The notes beneath the pieces were generated by a model, which made no database searches, was not told the origin of the DNA, and was given only the letters and a program-made list of their open reading frames with translations. Shown piece after piece: positions 36,692-47,926 of a stretch of 64,000 nucleotides of DNA (position 1 is the stretch's first letter; every line of letters starts with the position of its first letter). The stretch lies in NCBI RefSeq assembly GCF_030272615.1, contig NC_081414.1, positions 910,847,009 through 910,911,008 of the forward strand, given 5' to 3'. Origin of the DNA: Cryptomeria japonica. Its lineage: Eukaryota; Streptophyta; Pinopsida; Cupressales; Cupressaceae. The position numbers and the translations under genes were made by a program.

Positions 36692-36780
36692 CATTGCATG
36701 GATTTGCATAACCTGCATGTGCTTCCATACCATTGCATGGATTTGCATAACCTGCATGTGCTTCCATACCATTGCATGTA
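36692..36780 (+). repeat. 39-bp tandem repeat rich in TTGCATG
   Basis: CATTGCATGGATTTGCATAA starts at 36692 and 36731, and a third copy begins at 36770, an exact 39-bp period. The wider 36640-36870 stretch contains more than a dozen TTGCATG or TGCATGT motifs at irregular spacing, just downstream of the copia primer site. Confidence 0.85.
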
Positions 36781-37289
36781 CTTGCATGTCAATGGGCGTG
36801 AGTTACATGTACTTGCATGAAATTGCATGTGACTTGCATGAACTTGCATGTTGCTTACGTGACATTGCATGTGTTGGTTACATAGTTTTTAAGATTTTGG
36901 GTTTTTTTTTTTTTATGATTTTTAAGCTTGCCAAGCTTGGATGAATATGTCAGAAGGAATTGACTTATTTTTAATCCTAATTTGAGTGGAATTTTTGTAG
37001 TTGATATTTTTTTGGGGGTACAACATAAATTTGATGGACAAGATGGATTATTGTGGAGTTGATTGTGTGTTTCTATTTGGTATGACATTGAATTAGAGCT
37101 CCTCCTTTATGGTACATATAATACCTTTCATGCAAGGTGGTGTTCTTTCATTCTATGGTTGTGTAACAAAGTATTCATGTTGTGTGTCTATTATTGGCTC
37201 TTTCATCATATGGATAAACTTGGGTTGCCATTGAATGCATGCGAATGTATTAAATGGAATATGCACATAAACTTGGCCTATTCTAACAA
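36781..37289. other. Non-coding sequence between copia leader and possible gypsy LTR
   Basis: Contains the end of the TGCATG-rich leader (to about 36870), a T-run near 36905-36914 and ordinary AT-rich sequence. No gene was recognised. Confidence 0.35.
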
Positions 37290-37601
37290 ACACATGGAAA
37301 CCTAGAAATGATAATTATGTTGATAACTTGATGGAGGAGATAAGGTTGCTCATTGATTTAGCAACATGATGATATGATAAGGGTGATAAAATGGGTAGCT
37401 GAATAATAGCATATGGAGAGATGCATAAAATGAGAGAAGAGGCCTTTATTTATAGATTTTTTCATGAGTAAAATCAATGACCAAGATTCAATGTCAAATG
37501 GAGGGTTAGGATTGAATGAGATTGTGGTCCTAGATTTGGAGATTTAGCCTTGTGACAAGTGTCACAAAGAGAAGTGAGGTATGTCGTGACCTTTTCACAC
37601 A
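37290..37601 (-). repeat. Possible Ty3/gypsy 3' LTR (element F)
   Basis: On the - strand it would start TGTGTGAAAAGGTCACGACA at 37601, preceded by a purine-rich GCAATGGGGCAA, and contains a TATA-like AATCTATAAATAAAGG (near 37450). The phrase AAAATCAATGACCAAGATTCAATG next to the TATA-like box (+ strand) resembles the same zone of the LTRs at 20440 and 46610. The distal end is not defined and the LTR may be longer or truncated. Confidence 0.35.
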
Positions 37602-37922
37602 TTGCCCCATTGCAAATTGGGACCCCCTCTTTTTGCTATTAGTCTTAGGTGTGTCAAGTAGTCTAATAGCAATCAAGTCTCACAAGAGGCTAGTTTAGAG
37701 CTCAATTAGCTTTTAGTACTTAAGTGTTAAATGAGAGTCAAGAGCTTCATTGTTCACAATGCAACCTTCAGGTGAAAACGACAAAGTCATGAGAGTTTTT
37801 TTGAGTGATGGCCAACTCTCAAGCAAGAGGAGGCACTTCAAAGATTGAGGGAGAGGAGAATTCGATCAAAAACTTGAAGATGAAAAATGAATATCAAAAT
37901 TTTACAAGTGTGGATGAAATTT

Positions 37923-38262
37923 TTCTTTGACCTTAAGGAATCCACAAAGTGACATCTCACTTTCCTTGACCCCAAGGAATCCACGACTTAGAGATCTTGA
38001 AGGTTGAGTTGCTCAAATCAATGATAATCAATCTTCCAAGCGTCAGGTGAAATGCATAGTGTTGATAAAGCTTTAATGATTTCAACAAGTAAGATCATCT
38101 CTAACCAAACTTGCAGGCAAACCACCTTTTACTTGAAGAAATCAACATTGAAGAAAGAAGTGAGTTTTGAAGAAAACAAGAAAAGTTGTCTTTGAGTGCT
38201 TGATTTCCTCGACCTCAAGGAATCCACAAACTCACTTCTCAATTTCCTTGACCCTAAGGATT
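37923..38262. repeat. 39-bp-phased palindromes TTCCTTGA..TCAAGGAA, left part
   Basis: Units of an 18-bp imperfect palindrome (TTCCTTGACCCCAAGGAA type) followed by a semi-conserved tail TCCAC...CTCA occur at 37923 and 37962 and again at 38205 and 38244. Both pairs are exactly 39 bp apart. The tail differs between units more than the palindrome does. Confidence 0.85.
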
Positions 38263-38375
38263 ACTCAATTAAGGAAGAGATAAAGATGAAAATTGCCTTG
38301 ATCAATCCTTGGATTTTGAAGTTTGCGAGCAAAGTGATTGAACACCTCAAAGAAGCAAAATAAAAAAGATGGGAG

Positions 38376-39720
38376 TGTTGGATATTGTTGTTGTTAGGAT
38401 ATGTTGTTGTCATTGATGTCAACATATTCCTGCGTTTTGGTGTTGCAGAGAAATGTTTTGGTGATCCGGTGATTGCAGTGAGTTGATGTGGTTGGTTTAT
38501 CTATTTTTTATGTTGAATCAACCTAAGATACTTCATTCTTTATTGATTTCATGATGCTATGTGATGATTTGACCGAGTTGAGGATTCCGGTAAGGAGATT
38601 GGTTTTCAGTGTTCAGTGTTGCAGTATTCTGGTATTTGATTCATTGTGCTCCGGTATGATCATATCGTGTGTTGCGGATTTGGGAGAGTGTTTGGGATGT
38701 TCATGTGCATCTTCATTTCAGATGGTTCGTGATTTGATGCTTCGCAAGCTATCTTTTTTGTCCAAGTTGCTGTTGTTATGTGTTCTTGAGTGTTAGCGTG
38801 TTGATCGATGAAGATTTGATTAAGTGGTGTTGGTGCAGCTATTGTGGACGATTCTAATGTGCTTGTTGGTGTTTCTTAATCATGTCCTATTTGTTTTGTT
38901 GGTTTGCAGTGATCATTGTGCGTGTTCTTGATGATCTTATGGGTTCGGTGATATTCTTTGTGTTATGCAGTATTTTTTGGTGGTGTAATGTGTTATGGTT
39001 GATCTTGACGAGATTTCCGGTGATGGTGCACGTTTGAGGAGTTGATTTAGGTCCATGCTATGTTGTTTATGACATTGTATTGGTTCCATGGTTGATTTAT
39101 GTATCGTGTGATGTAATTTTGTAATTAGGTGTTGAGGGTTTGGGTGATCTTGTAGTTAAGGTTGATGATTTGTATAAATGGGTGTAATATTCATGCAATT
39201 TGGGTATGGGTGTTAAGTCTGCATTAATAGAGTGGTGTATGTGCGAACAAGTGAATTCATCTTTCGGTGTGGTGTATTGAGCAGTGTGTGTTGTAGGGCA
39301 GACATATGAGCTTAATCAGAACTGTCATCAGGCATTAGCAGATGTTATTCTTGGAGTTCATCTTTGTCGGATTGTAGTCTGAATATCTTTGTAAGGTAGT
39401 GAACCTACCCTGAGGGTTGTAGCCTTTTGGGTCATTGTAATTTGAGCAGTGAGCTCTAGGCAATGTGTCTGAATGCATGTGCATTCCCCATTGTAATATT
39501 TACACATACTACTGCAAAGTATAATCTCATTGTGGGTAGGTTCCCACCGTGGGTTTTCCCTTGATCGGGTTTTCCACGTCAAAAATATTGGTGTTATGTG
39601 TTTTGATGTTATTGTTGTTATCTTTCTTTCTGTTGTAGTTGATTAGATCTGAGATAGTGCTTAATTTGTTTAATTCGATGAAAACTGATTCACCCCCCCT
39701 CTCAGTTTTCCTTGAACTCA
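38376..39720 (+). mobile_element. Ty1/copia-type LTR inserted in the palindrome region
   Basis: Starts TGTTGGATATTG and ends after the motifs CCCACCGTGGGTTTTCCC, GGGTTTTCCACGTC and TGATTCACCCCCCCTCTCAG, as in the copia LTRs at 7139 and 40923, but with much different U3 sequence. Length is about 1,345 bp. No target-site duplication is evident (GGGAG before the start). Its exact end is blurred because the flank repeats TTTTCCTTGAACTCAAGG. No internal region follows, so it is a solo LTR or a recombinant. Confidence 0.6.
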
Positions 39721-40119
39721 AGGAAAACTGAAGAGCAATTGAAGTTGATGAAGTGAAAGTTTTCCTCAAGGAAAACTGAAGAGCAATTGAAGTTGATGAA
39801 GTGAAATTTTTCCTTGAACTCAAGGAATCCATGAAGTGACATCTCAATTTCCTTGACCTCAAGGAATCCACACTTAAGACTTGAAGGTGAGGTGAAGCGA
39901 AGATTCTATTATCCAAGTTCATCTTTGAGAATTTTCAAAAAAGTAAAATATCTTTGATCGAAATGGGAGAAGGCTGGAACGATCAACATAATGGTGGGAT
40001 GGAGTTAAAATGTTACGATCATTTTCCTTGGCTTCAAGGAATCCACGATCCCACATCTCAATTTCCTTGGCCTCAAGGAATCCTCGACTTCACATCTTAT
40101 ATTCCTTGACTCCAAGGAA
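39708..40119. repeat. 39-bp-phased palindromes TTCCTTGA..TCAAGGAA, right part
   Basis: Palindromic units begin at 39708, 39762, 39810, 39849, 40024, 40063 and 40102. The steps 39810-39849, 40024-40063 and 40063-40102 are exactly 39 bp, as in the left part. The 39720-39806 stretch also holds a 49-bp tandem duplication (GGAAAACTGAAGAGCAATTG, twice). Arms are usually 7-8 bp (TTCCTTGG / CCAAGGAA variants). Confidence 0.85.
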
Positions 40120-40922
40120 TCCACAACCCAAGGCGATGTAACAACATTGCTTAATGCTTGGGTGGTGCTAGCACAATCATAAAAAAGTTGACCTTTGAAG
40201 AAAAAACTTTTTGATTTCAAATAAAAATTAAAAAAAGAGAAACAAATTGACTATCCCTTGGAATTTGAAAGCATTGCAAAACATTAATGTGAAGGGTTGA
40301 CCTCTTAAGAAAGTGAACAACCAAGAGTCCTATCTCAAAACATCTATTTAAGATTGACTAAGCATTTCATTTGCTCATCAATCTAAACTATTTTCCTTCA
40401 TCAAGTAGAGTGAATCTTTTCAATCGACAAGTAGTGATTTTGATCAGCATCAAAGAGAATTTAAAGGTGAAATTCCAAGTGAGCAATACAACATCACAAT
40501 GAGTTTGACCCCAACAAGCCTAAAGCACATTCATTATATCAGTTTGAAGGTGAATTTATGTCGTTGTAGCAATTTTTATGACCATCGAAAGAGGTTTTAA
40601 CGAATTCCATCCTAACATTCAATATCCAAGCGAATTCCACTAGCACTAAGGCAAATATTTGAGCAACAATGAACTTGGAAGCATCATTTAATTATCAATT
40701 AGGGCTCATAGAAGGTTCGATTTTTGTGATTTTTTGAAGCCTTTTATTAGGATCATGCCTAATTGTAGGTAAACACATTCTTAGATCAGACTTGTGAAGG
40801 GTTCTAAGCCTTTGAATTCCTTCAAAATAATTCATTTCTAAGCTCACAATTGTCAAAATCTATTCTTAACTAATTGATATTGCATTCGCATAGTCATTAT
40901 TAAGCAAAATCTTAGTCTAATA
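40120..40922. other. Non-coding sequence upstream of the solo LTR
   Basis: No coding region is recognised. It is continuous with the sequence after 42410, because the solo LTR at 40923-42410 is flanked by a duplicated TAATA. It thus forms the 5' flank or intron of the decayed ORF that starts at 42562. Confidence 0.45.
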
Positions 40923-42410
40923 TGATGAATAATGATGAATAGTAAGTACTCAACAGAAACTGAGAGGGGGGGTGAATCAGTATAGACAAAAACTTCCTTA
41001 AACCAGTTTGAATGCAAAGACTGAACTAATTGGTAAATAGTATCACCGATCTAAAGCAGGGTACTACCGGTAAAACACAGTGTGACTGTGAAAGACATAA
41101 ACCGGCAACACTTAGATCTTCACCACACCTAATATCTCCTTTCCACTTCACCCATATGCATAAACAAGTAATACATAAAAAATATAAAGACCACTGGATC
41201 AGCATGCATTACCACTTAACAGAAAATACTAATCATCACATGAAAAAGCATCACACATGACACACTGATTTTTCACGTGGAAACCCAACTGGGAAAAACC
41301 ACGGTGGGGATGAATACCCACAAGTTGTTCTTTGAACTCTTCTGAAGTCCGCTCTGTTAGGAGCCTAATCCGGTTAAGGACTTTACACTAGGTTCTGTTA
41401 GGAACCGATCCCGCTAGGGATCACTCGGTTAAGGGATGGCTAAATACTCGGTTAAAGGTTACCTCGCAAGAGGATTTGAAGAACTCATTTATTTGAGTCA
41501 CCCTGTTAAAGGATCTACACAAAGCTTGTTAAAGCTACCTGGTTAAAGGATTTTCCAACTACTGAAATGGTTAGAAGTCAATAGGTAATACATTGATCTG
41601 ATAATAGCACTCAATGCCAATGCATATCTACTTTAGTTCCTTTGCTTCTGCAGTCACACTCTGCAGGTATCAACACACTTCTTCGGTCTGGCAAGAATCA
41701 AGTATCTCTTCACTTGGATACACGCATAACATTTGCCAACAACTTCACACTGCAAATCATCATCAACCTTATAGGAAACAGATAGGTCGGTAGCATAAAC
41801 CTTAAACCCTAAACATTTAGGTTGTCAATACAGTCGGTCCAATCCTGACCGTTCAAAACACATTGCATTGAATAAAACAGTCTTGAACAGATCTCAAGAC
41901 GTTCTCCATCATTCGTTCTTTGCTGCTTCTGGAAGCTGATAACCCATCATGCGTTCTCCACCGTTTATTGAGACTTCGCACATTCTCGAGGTAGATAGGA
42001 TCAATCTTCTTCATGCAAGATCCTCAAGGAAATCCTTCACGTGCACAACGCTGACGTGGCAACACGATTTGATCTTCATTTCAATGCTAACCCATCAGAG
42101 AATGTTGTCGGTCGAGTCACACAAACTTGAAATGCATCAACCAGAAACCCTGAAGCTGAGACTACCAACCGGTAGTCATACCAAATGAAACCTCAATACA
42201 AAACTTTCCATATACCGGTTCATATTCCAACATACCGGTTCACTTGAACAAACATACTGCTTCACTTTTTCACATATACCGGTTCACATCATCATACCGG
42301 TTCTCTTGCCAGTTCGCTTACTTCAATATACCAGTTCATACTTCAACATATTAACATCAATGACAACATACAATATCATCATATCATCGAGCTCTGCACA
42401 TATGCCAACA
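40923..42410 (-). mobile_element. Solo Ty1/copia LTR with TAATA target-site duplication
   Basis: On the - strand it starts TGTTGGCATATG at 42410 and ends with ...TTATTCATCA at 40923, 1,488 bp. It is flanked by a perfect 5-bp TAATA (40918-40922 and 42411-42415). It shares the ACTGAGAGGGGGGGTGAATC and GGGAAAAACCACGGTGGGGA blocks with the LTR at 7139-8641 and has many CCGGTT-type phrases. No internal region, hence a solo LTR. Confidence 0.88.
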
Positions 42411-42561
42411 TAATAGAGGGTTAGGGTGCAAATTTGAAGCTGAAGTCAAAGAAAATTATCAAATTTTATGTTAATTTCCAAAATTGAATTGTTCGTTATT
42501 GAGTTTTCATGCTTTTTCACCTTATATCCTTTCAAATTTGTAACTTAAGCAACTATTGCAG

Positions 42562-45500
42562 GAGATAGATGTCAGCCCCAAGGACCGAAGAAGTGTCTAG
42601 GTAGACTTAAATCAAGGAGGATTCAAATGACATATGCTTTTGGAATCAAAGATCGTCCCATACTGGGCGAATATAGGATATATCAACCTTGACAAGTTCA
42701 ACATGGAGAAGTATTGAGGATCTCTCTATGGGAATAGTCCTTCCTGTGTGTCAAAGAAGATGATCAAGAATGGGATAATGCAAGCAACTGGATTTGCTAC
42801 AACTATTCAATGTAATTAGTTTATAGTTGAGTGTGCAAGACATTATGATGTTGAGTCAAGACAAATAGTAGCTCTTGGTGGTAAGACGTTAGCATATTTA
42901 TCAAGGACATCCATCCGTGAAGCATTTGATATACCCGATCACAACAAGATCATTTACAAGAACAAAGGAGCACAAATGATATATGATGAAGACCCCAAGA
43001 AATGCTTAGAGATCATCAACAAGTTTTGGATATCCAAGTCGAGACCTCATCACTTCAAGATGCCTAGGAGACTCTATCGATTAGATTTCAAGAAAGAATA
43101 TGGAGATTTGATCACGTCGTTGAATCGAATCATGGGATGTCCTCAATCATCATACTTTGAGACTTAAATGTTCTATTACATGGAAGTAGTGACAGTCGAT
43201 TGGGCAAGGATCATAAGTAATAACATAGATCAACAATTGAGAAGGCTATAGCGTTCCAAGGAATTTTACATGAGCTCATATGTCATCTATTCACTAGCAA
43301 GAGCCTATAGATACCAGGGATTGCCATATTGAGGTCTAGTTGGAAGCAACAAAGGAGAAATAAGAGTGTGTGAGTGATAACCACAACTACACTTCCTCAA
43401 CACGATGTACTTTAGAAGTCAATGATGCCTTTTCAATGCTTATAGTAAGGACCTTACAAGGTGACATTCATCAAAGGTTATCCTAGCTAGCAAAGGAGCT
43501 ACTGAAAAGGTATGGAGCATCATTCATCCAATACCCCAAGTTCACATACATAAGAGTTCAAGGGTGTTCATCTTCACCCTACAAGCTTCCAAGGTACTTG
43601 ACCAACAAAATGGTGTTGTTGGAGCTCTTACGACAATTGGTTTCATATGATAAAATTAAAAAGAATAGACACAAGACTGAAATATCTTTTCCAATCACTA
43701 TTGGGAAATCAATAGAGATTTGCCCATCAATACAAACTGACGAAAAAATCAAAATAATTGAAGTTCTATCTTCTTGTCATATATCCATCATGGGCAAACT
43801 TTGATCCATATGGCAACATAGGGAAGATTAAAGGAAGCAAGCACAAACATAAGCCACATGTTGAAGACTATTAGATAAACGCTAAGGATGAATTTTTAAG
43901 TTAGGAGAAAGATGTTTTCTCAACTACCCATTGATATCATAAGAATTTGTAGGCTCTTTCCCATTCTCGATCAAGTGCAAATTGATGGAAGGTGCCACCA
44001 ATGTGCCTTTAAACATGAGAAAGAAAAGGAGATACAAGTTAATTGGAATAAAATAGAAACCATCAAATTTGAGGAAGTGATGAAGTCCGTCCTAACACAC
44101 ACAAAGGTGAGCCGATATACAAGTTAAGAAGATGAAGAAATAAAATGCATAGTTAAGCTATGATGCGATGGGGTATTTTATTTCCCACTCATCTGATAAT
44201 GAGATAGAGAGCATGAGCCTTGGGAAAGGTGCAACCCAAACATCTCATCCTAAGGAATCTAAAAGGAAAAAAAGTCACAAGGAAGGATCAAGACAAAAGA
44301 GACAAAAAGACTAGTGTAGATCATCCTTCCACTAGCACTTCATCTCTTCAAGAGAGTACTATGAACCAGTCATTTGTCACAAAAAGTCAATCATTAAGGA
44401 GGAGTGAAGGCCAAGGTGTCGATGAATCTTTGGAGTCCACCATACAAGATAATAGAAGTAGAAGAGTGGCCCGAGAAACAAGATTGCTACCAAAAGTTAA
44501 TCCAATTGTGCAAGGATAGATTGTAGATGATACACCTATAATGAATGAGGATGCTAACATCATAGATGAAGATGTGAATGAAGGAAGGAAGTCCCCTCTC
44601 CAATAATATCAAGGACCCAAAGAGTTAGAAGAGAGAGAAGAGAAAATCAACTATCCCTGCATGGTTGTAAGATAGAATGACTAAAGAAGTAATAACAATG
44701 GAAGAAGATACATCAAATAACTTGGAGAGTTTGTTGGAGAGAATTGACAAAACATCAAAGAAGAAGAAGGCTACTAAACTCTCTAAGATCATGAGGGATG
44801 GTACAAGGACGTGCACATTGCAAATAGCTACTCCAAGGGTGGATAAGGTAGAAGATGAGATCACTCCTAATGAATATGATGTTGAAACCATTGACTTAGG
44901 GTCTACTACATCCGAACAAGAGATTGAAGAGTTGAATGATTCTGTAAAGGCAATCCAGGATAGACTAAAGATTGTACAAGAAGGTAAGAGGTTGTGGAAA
45001 ACAAACTAGATGTCCTAAGAGGTTATGTTAAACAACTCACAAAACCAGTACAACAAGCCAATGCTTCATTCATCCCCCCACCCCTGCTTCCATTAGAATC
45101 GGTCCAAGATTTGGAGGTAATGAGGACTACATCCCAGGTTGTGAGAAGATGGATAGATAATTCTTTAATGAAGGCAAGAGAATGTGTTGGCAAATTGGTG
45201 CACATTTTTGAGAGAGTCACTTCTATCCAAGACAAGATCCAAATTCTACTTACCTCATATGAGGAATTGAACAGTTTCAAGGAGCTAACCATTCCACGAC
45301 TACAAGTACCAATGGACATCCCTAGATAAACTTTAGTGGCTGGTGGAGTTATGAAAGTTCACCAAGCATGTGATTTTTATAGATGGTATTGCATACTCAA
45401 GATGAGGAAGGATATGTTTGAGGAAATGAGTAGAGATTATGCAAGAGTCGACGAAATGATCAAGGATATATATGATAGGGTCCTCATCACAACTGAGGTG

Positions 45501-45831
45501 ATACTTGGAGGAGTGAAAGAGGGTGAGGATGTGACTACTGATAAGTTGATGGATAGAGTGAGATGCATCTTCTTCAAACATACAAAAGCAATTTTAGAGG
45601 AGCATCTAGATGACATTCATGAATTCATGATACTTTTGAGCAATGTTCAAGACTTATGACTTGATCAGGAGAAAATATTTGCTTCATCCTTGATTGACCT
45701 AGCATTCATGGAAAACAAATTGGAGATCATGCCAAGTGTACTAATGGAAGAGCTTGACATCATTATGTCCAAATTCATCAAATTTTCTTCTAGGGAAAGA
45801 GATAAGGGGAACAAACTTTTAGATGATAGCT
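42562..45831 (+). pseudogene. Decayed large ORF of unknown function, probably retroelement-borne
   Basis: From GAG at 42562, directly after a splice-acceptor-like TATTGCAG, a frame reads through several stops with segments ARHYDVESRQIVALGGKTLA and LSRTSIREAFDIPD, then WISKSRPHHFKMPRRLYRLD. A shift near 43480 leads to YGASFIQYPKFTYIRVQG and KLPRYLTNKMVLLELLRQL. Further stretches at 44220-44519, 44677-45009, 44994-45329 and 45336-45659 are Lys/Glu-rich and coiled-coil-like. Altogether this is about 1,090 codons' worth with many stops and at least two frameshifts. I do not recognise the family. Lack of a host-gene look, the neighbouring LTRs and the same CAG|GAG phase-0 entry as the PMD exons suggest an accessory ORF of a gypsy-type element, either sense before a 3' LTR at 45832 or antisense to the LTR at 37290-37601. 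Confidence 0.55.
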
Positions 45832-46115
45832 TGTTATGATTCTATGTAGAATCGAATTTTCTCATTGGAGGATTCATCCTCGTAGTTTGTGCCATGAAAG
45901 TTGTTACTTTCTAATTGGCTGATATTTAATAAAGTTGCAAATTAGGTATTTGGTTGTAGAAAACCCTAATTAGGGTTTAGGTGGCTCAATCTTGGCCATA
46001 TATTTTAAATCTATCTTTGCCCTTGATTTGTATTTGGAGCTCTATATAAGTTGCCTCATTTAACTTGTAACTCATAAGAGACTTTGTAGAATTGTTTCTA
46101 TAGTGCTACTAGATT
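45832..46115 (+). repeat. Possible LTR fragment truncated by element D
   Basis: Starts TGTTATGATTCTATG after a purine-rich GGGAAAGAGATAAGGGGAAC (45794-45813, about 20 bp upstream). It contains CCCTAATTAGGGTTTAGG and a TATA-like CTCTATATAAG near 46040. It stops where element D begins at 46116. The alternative is 3' untranslated sequence of the preceding ORF, since an AATAAA-like signal lies near 45930. Confidence 0.35.
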
Positions 46116-47512
46116 TGATGCCCTCCTAAATGGCACAAGGTTAGTAAATGATCAACAACACAAAAAGACACAAAACCGTTAGATTGTTAGTGTTAGTAAA
46201 TTAAAAACTAATCTAAAAAGACATACCAAGAGAAATACTAAAAACATGCTAATATATCTAACTAAAGAAGCAAAGATAATGAGGCATCTCCAAATGCCTC
46301 TTAGCATGGTTTTGGTTCCTTTCTCCCTTGTTCCTCTCCTCTCCAAGTTCTGAAATAGTGTAGCTCTCAGCAACTTTTTGCACTATGGATGCTTATGGAG
46401 GATTGAGATTGTAATATTGTGCTTCGAATATGAAATGAGAAGCTAATGCTATGCTATTGATGTTAAAATGATATATTTTAACCAAAATAACAAGGTATTA
46501 GATGATTATGCTAAAAATGCTCTTTAAAATGTCTATAGCTTAGATGCATACAAGTTTTCAGGATCTGGATTATGAAGAAATGGGCTCTATTTATAGGGAA
46601 AATGGAGTAATGGATGGTTGAGATTGAATAATCTCAACAAGGGTCAGGATTGAATGATTTCAAATCCATGTGAGGGCTTTCAACCCAATCCCAGGATGAC
46701 AAGTGTCAATGTGAGATAGGTTGAGAGGGGAGGGAATAAGCATTAAATGTCTGATATGACCTTGGGATTTAGAGTCAAGGTTGGTTGAATGAATAAACTC
46801 TTTATTCAAAGAATAAAGCTTTTATCCAATGGATAAACTCTTGTGCAAATGTGAAATGGATGAATATGGTCAAAACAATAAATGTTTGGGGAGACAAGTT
46901 TGAAATAACCATAAATGGTTATATAAGAGTCATAAATGGTCATGTAAGAGCCTTTAGTGGTCTTTGAAGACTTTGGGGGTTAATTTGTTGAACACACAAA
47001 GCATTAAATGCTTTTCAAAGACTTTGGAGTCTTTGAGAAGTGACTCCATTTTGCTTAGGAATGTGACAATAATTAGGGGATGGATTAGGCTAATTAGGAA
47101 AGGGTTAGAAGAATCTAGAAGAGGATTAGATTTTGCAAGTGGATTTGGTGGGTGAGGGAAAATAAGATTTTATTAAAATAAAAATTCATTTATTTCAATA
47201 AATGTGTGCAAGTTGCATTTGTAGGAAATGCAAGTGGCGTGGGGATAATGATTTAAATAAATGTTTTATTTAATTTATTTAAAAGAGGAAAAGGGGATTT
47301 AATTAAATAAATAGATTTTATTTATTTAATTGATTGTGAATTTGATTTAATGAATTAATTAAAACAAATTGAATAATTTATTTAATTAATAGAAGAATGT
47401 TTGGGGATGAATTAATTAAATATTAATTTAATTAATTGATGGCTAGTGGATTTTTAATCAAATAAATAGCGAATATTTATTTAATTAAGTTGGACAGATT
47501 TGTGTGACTACA
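46116..47512 (-). repeat. 3' LTR of element D
   Basis: On the - strand it starts TGTAGTCACACAAATC and ends TTAGGAGGGCATCA, 1,397 bp. It is collinear with the sequence from 63114 to the window end at a constant offset of 16,998. A TATA-like CCTATAAATAGAGCCC (complement) is at about 46587-46596. It contains adjacent palindromes TTTATTCAAAGAATAAA and TTTATCCAATGGATAAA. The outer flanking duplication cannot be checked. Confidence 0.92.
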
Positions 47513-47528
47513 TTTGCCCCTCTTTGAG
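47513..47528 (-). other. Polypurine tract of element D
   Basis: On the - strand CTCAAAGAGGGGCAAA directly precedes the TGTAG start of the 3' LTR. It is almost identical to the tracts of elements A, C and G. Confidence 0.85.
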
Positions 47529-47926
47529 ACGGTGCGGTTTATCGCATCGTTTCAAAGAAAGAAAAATAGGTGTGAAAAAATGCCCCAATAAAATGCGAAT
47601 TTAATGGGTGGTATGCCCCCTCGAGAGATGGGCCGAAAAATTTCGAAAAATCGGATGATCTCTCGAAAAAGAACAAAAATTGGCAGGGTGGTAGAAGAGA
47701 AGAAGTTAGCCATATGGGTGAAAAATAGAAGAAAACGGGGGAAACATGGAGAAATGGGGGCCTCGGAAAGTTCACGGGGACCACGACGATGAGCAGGGGG
47801 GAAGTTACGGTGACCACGAAGGGTATAAATGGGGTGAAAGGGGTGAAAATAGGATCATTTGTGACCGCGATCAGTTGAAAACGAGAGCTCTGATAGTGAC
47901 ATTTGGAGGAGCGAGCAGGAGCTACG

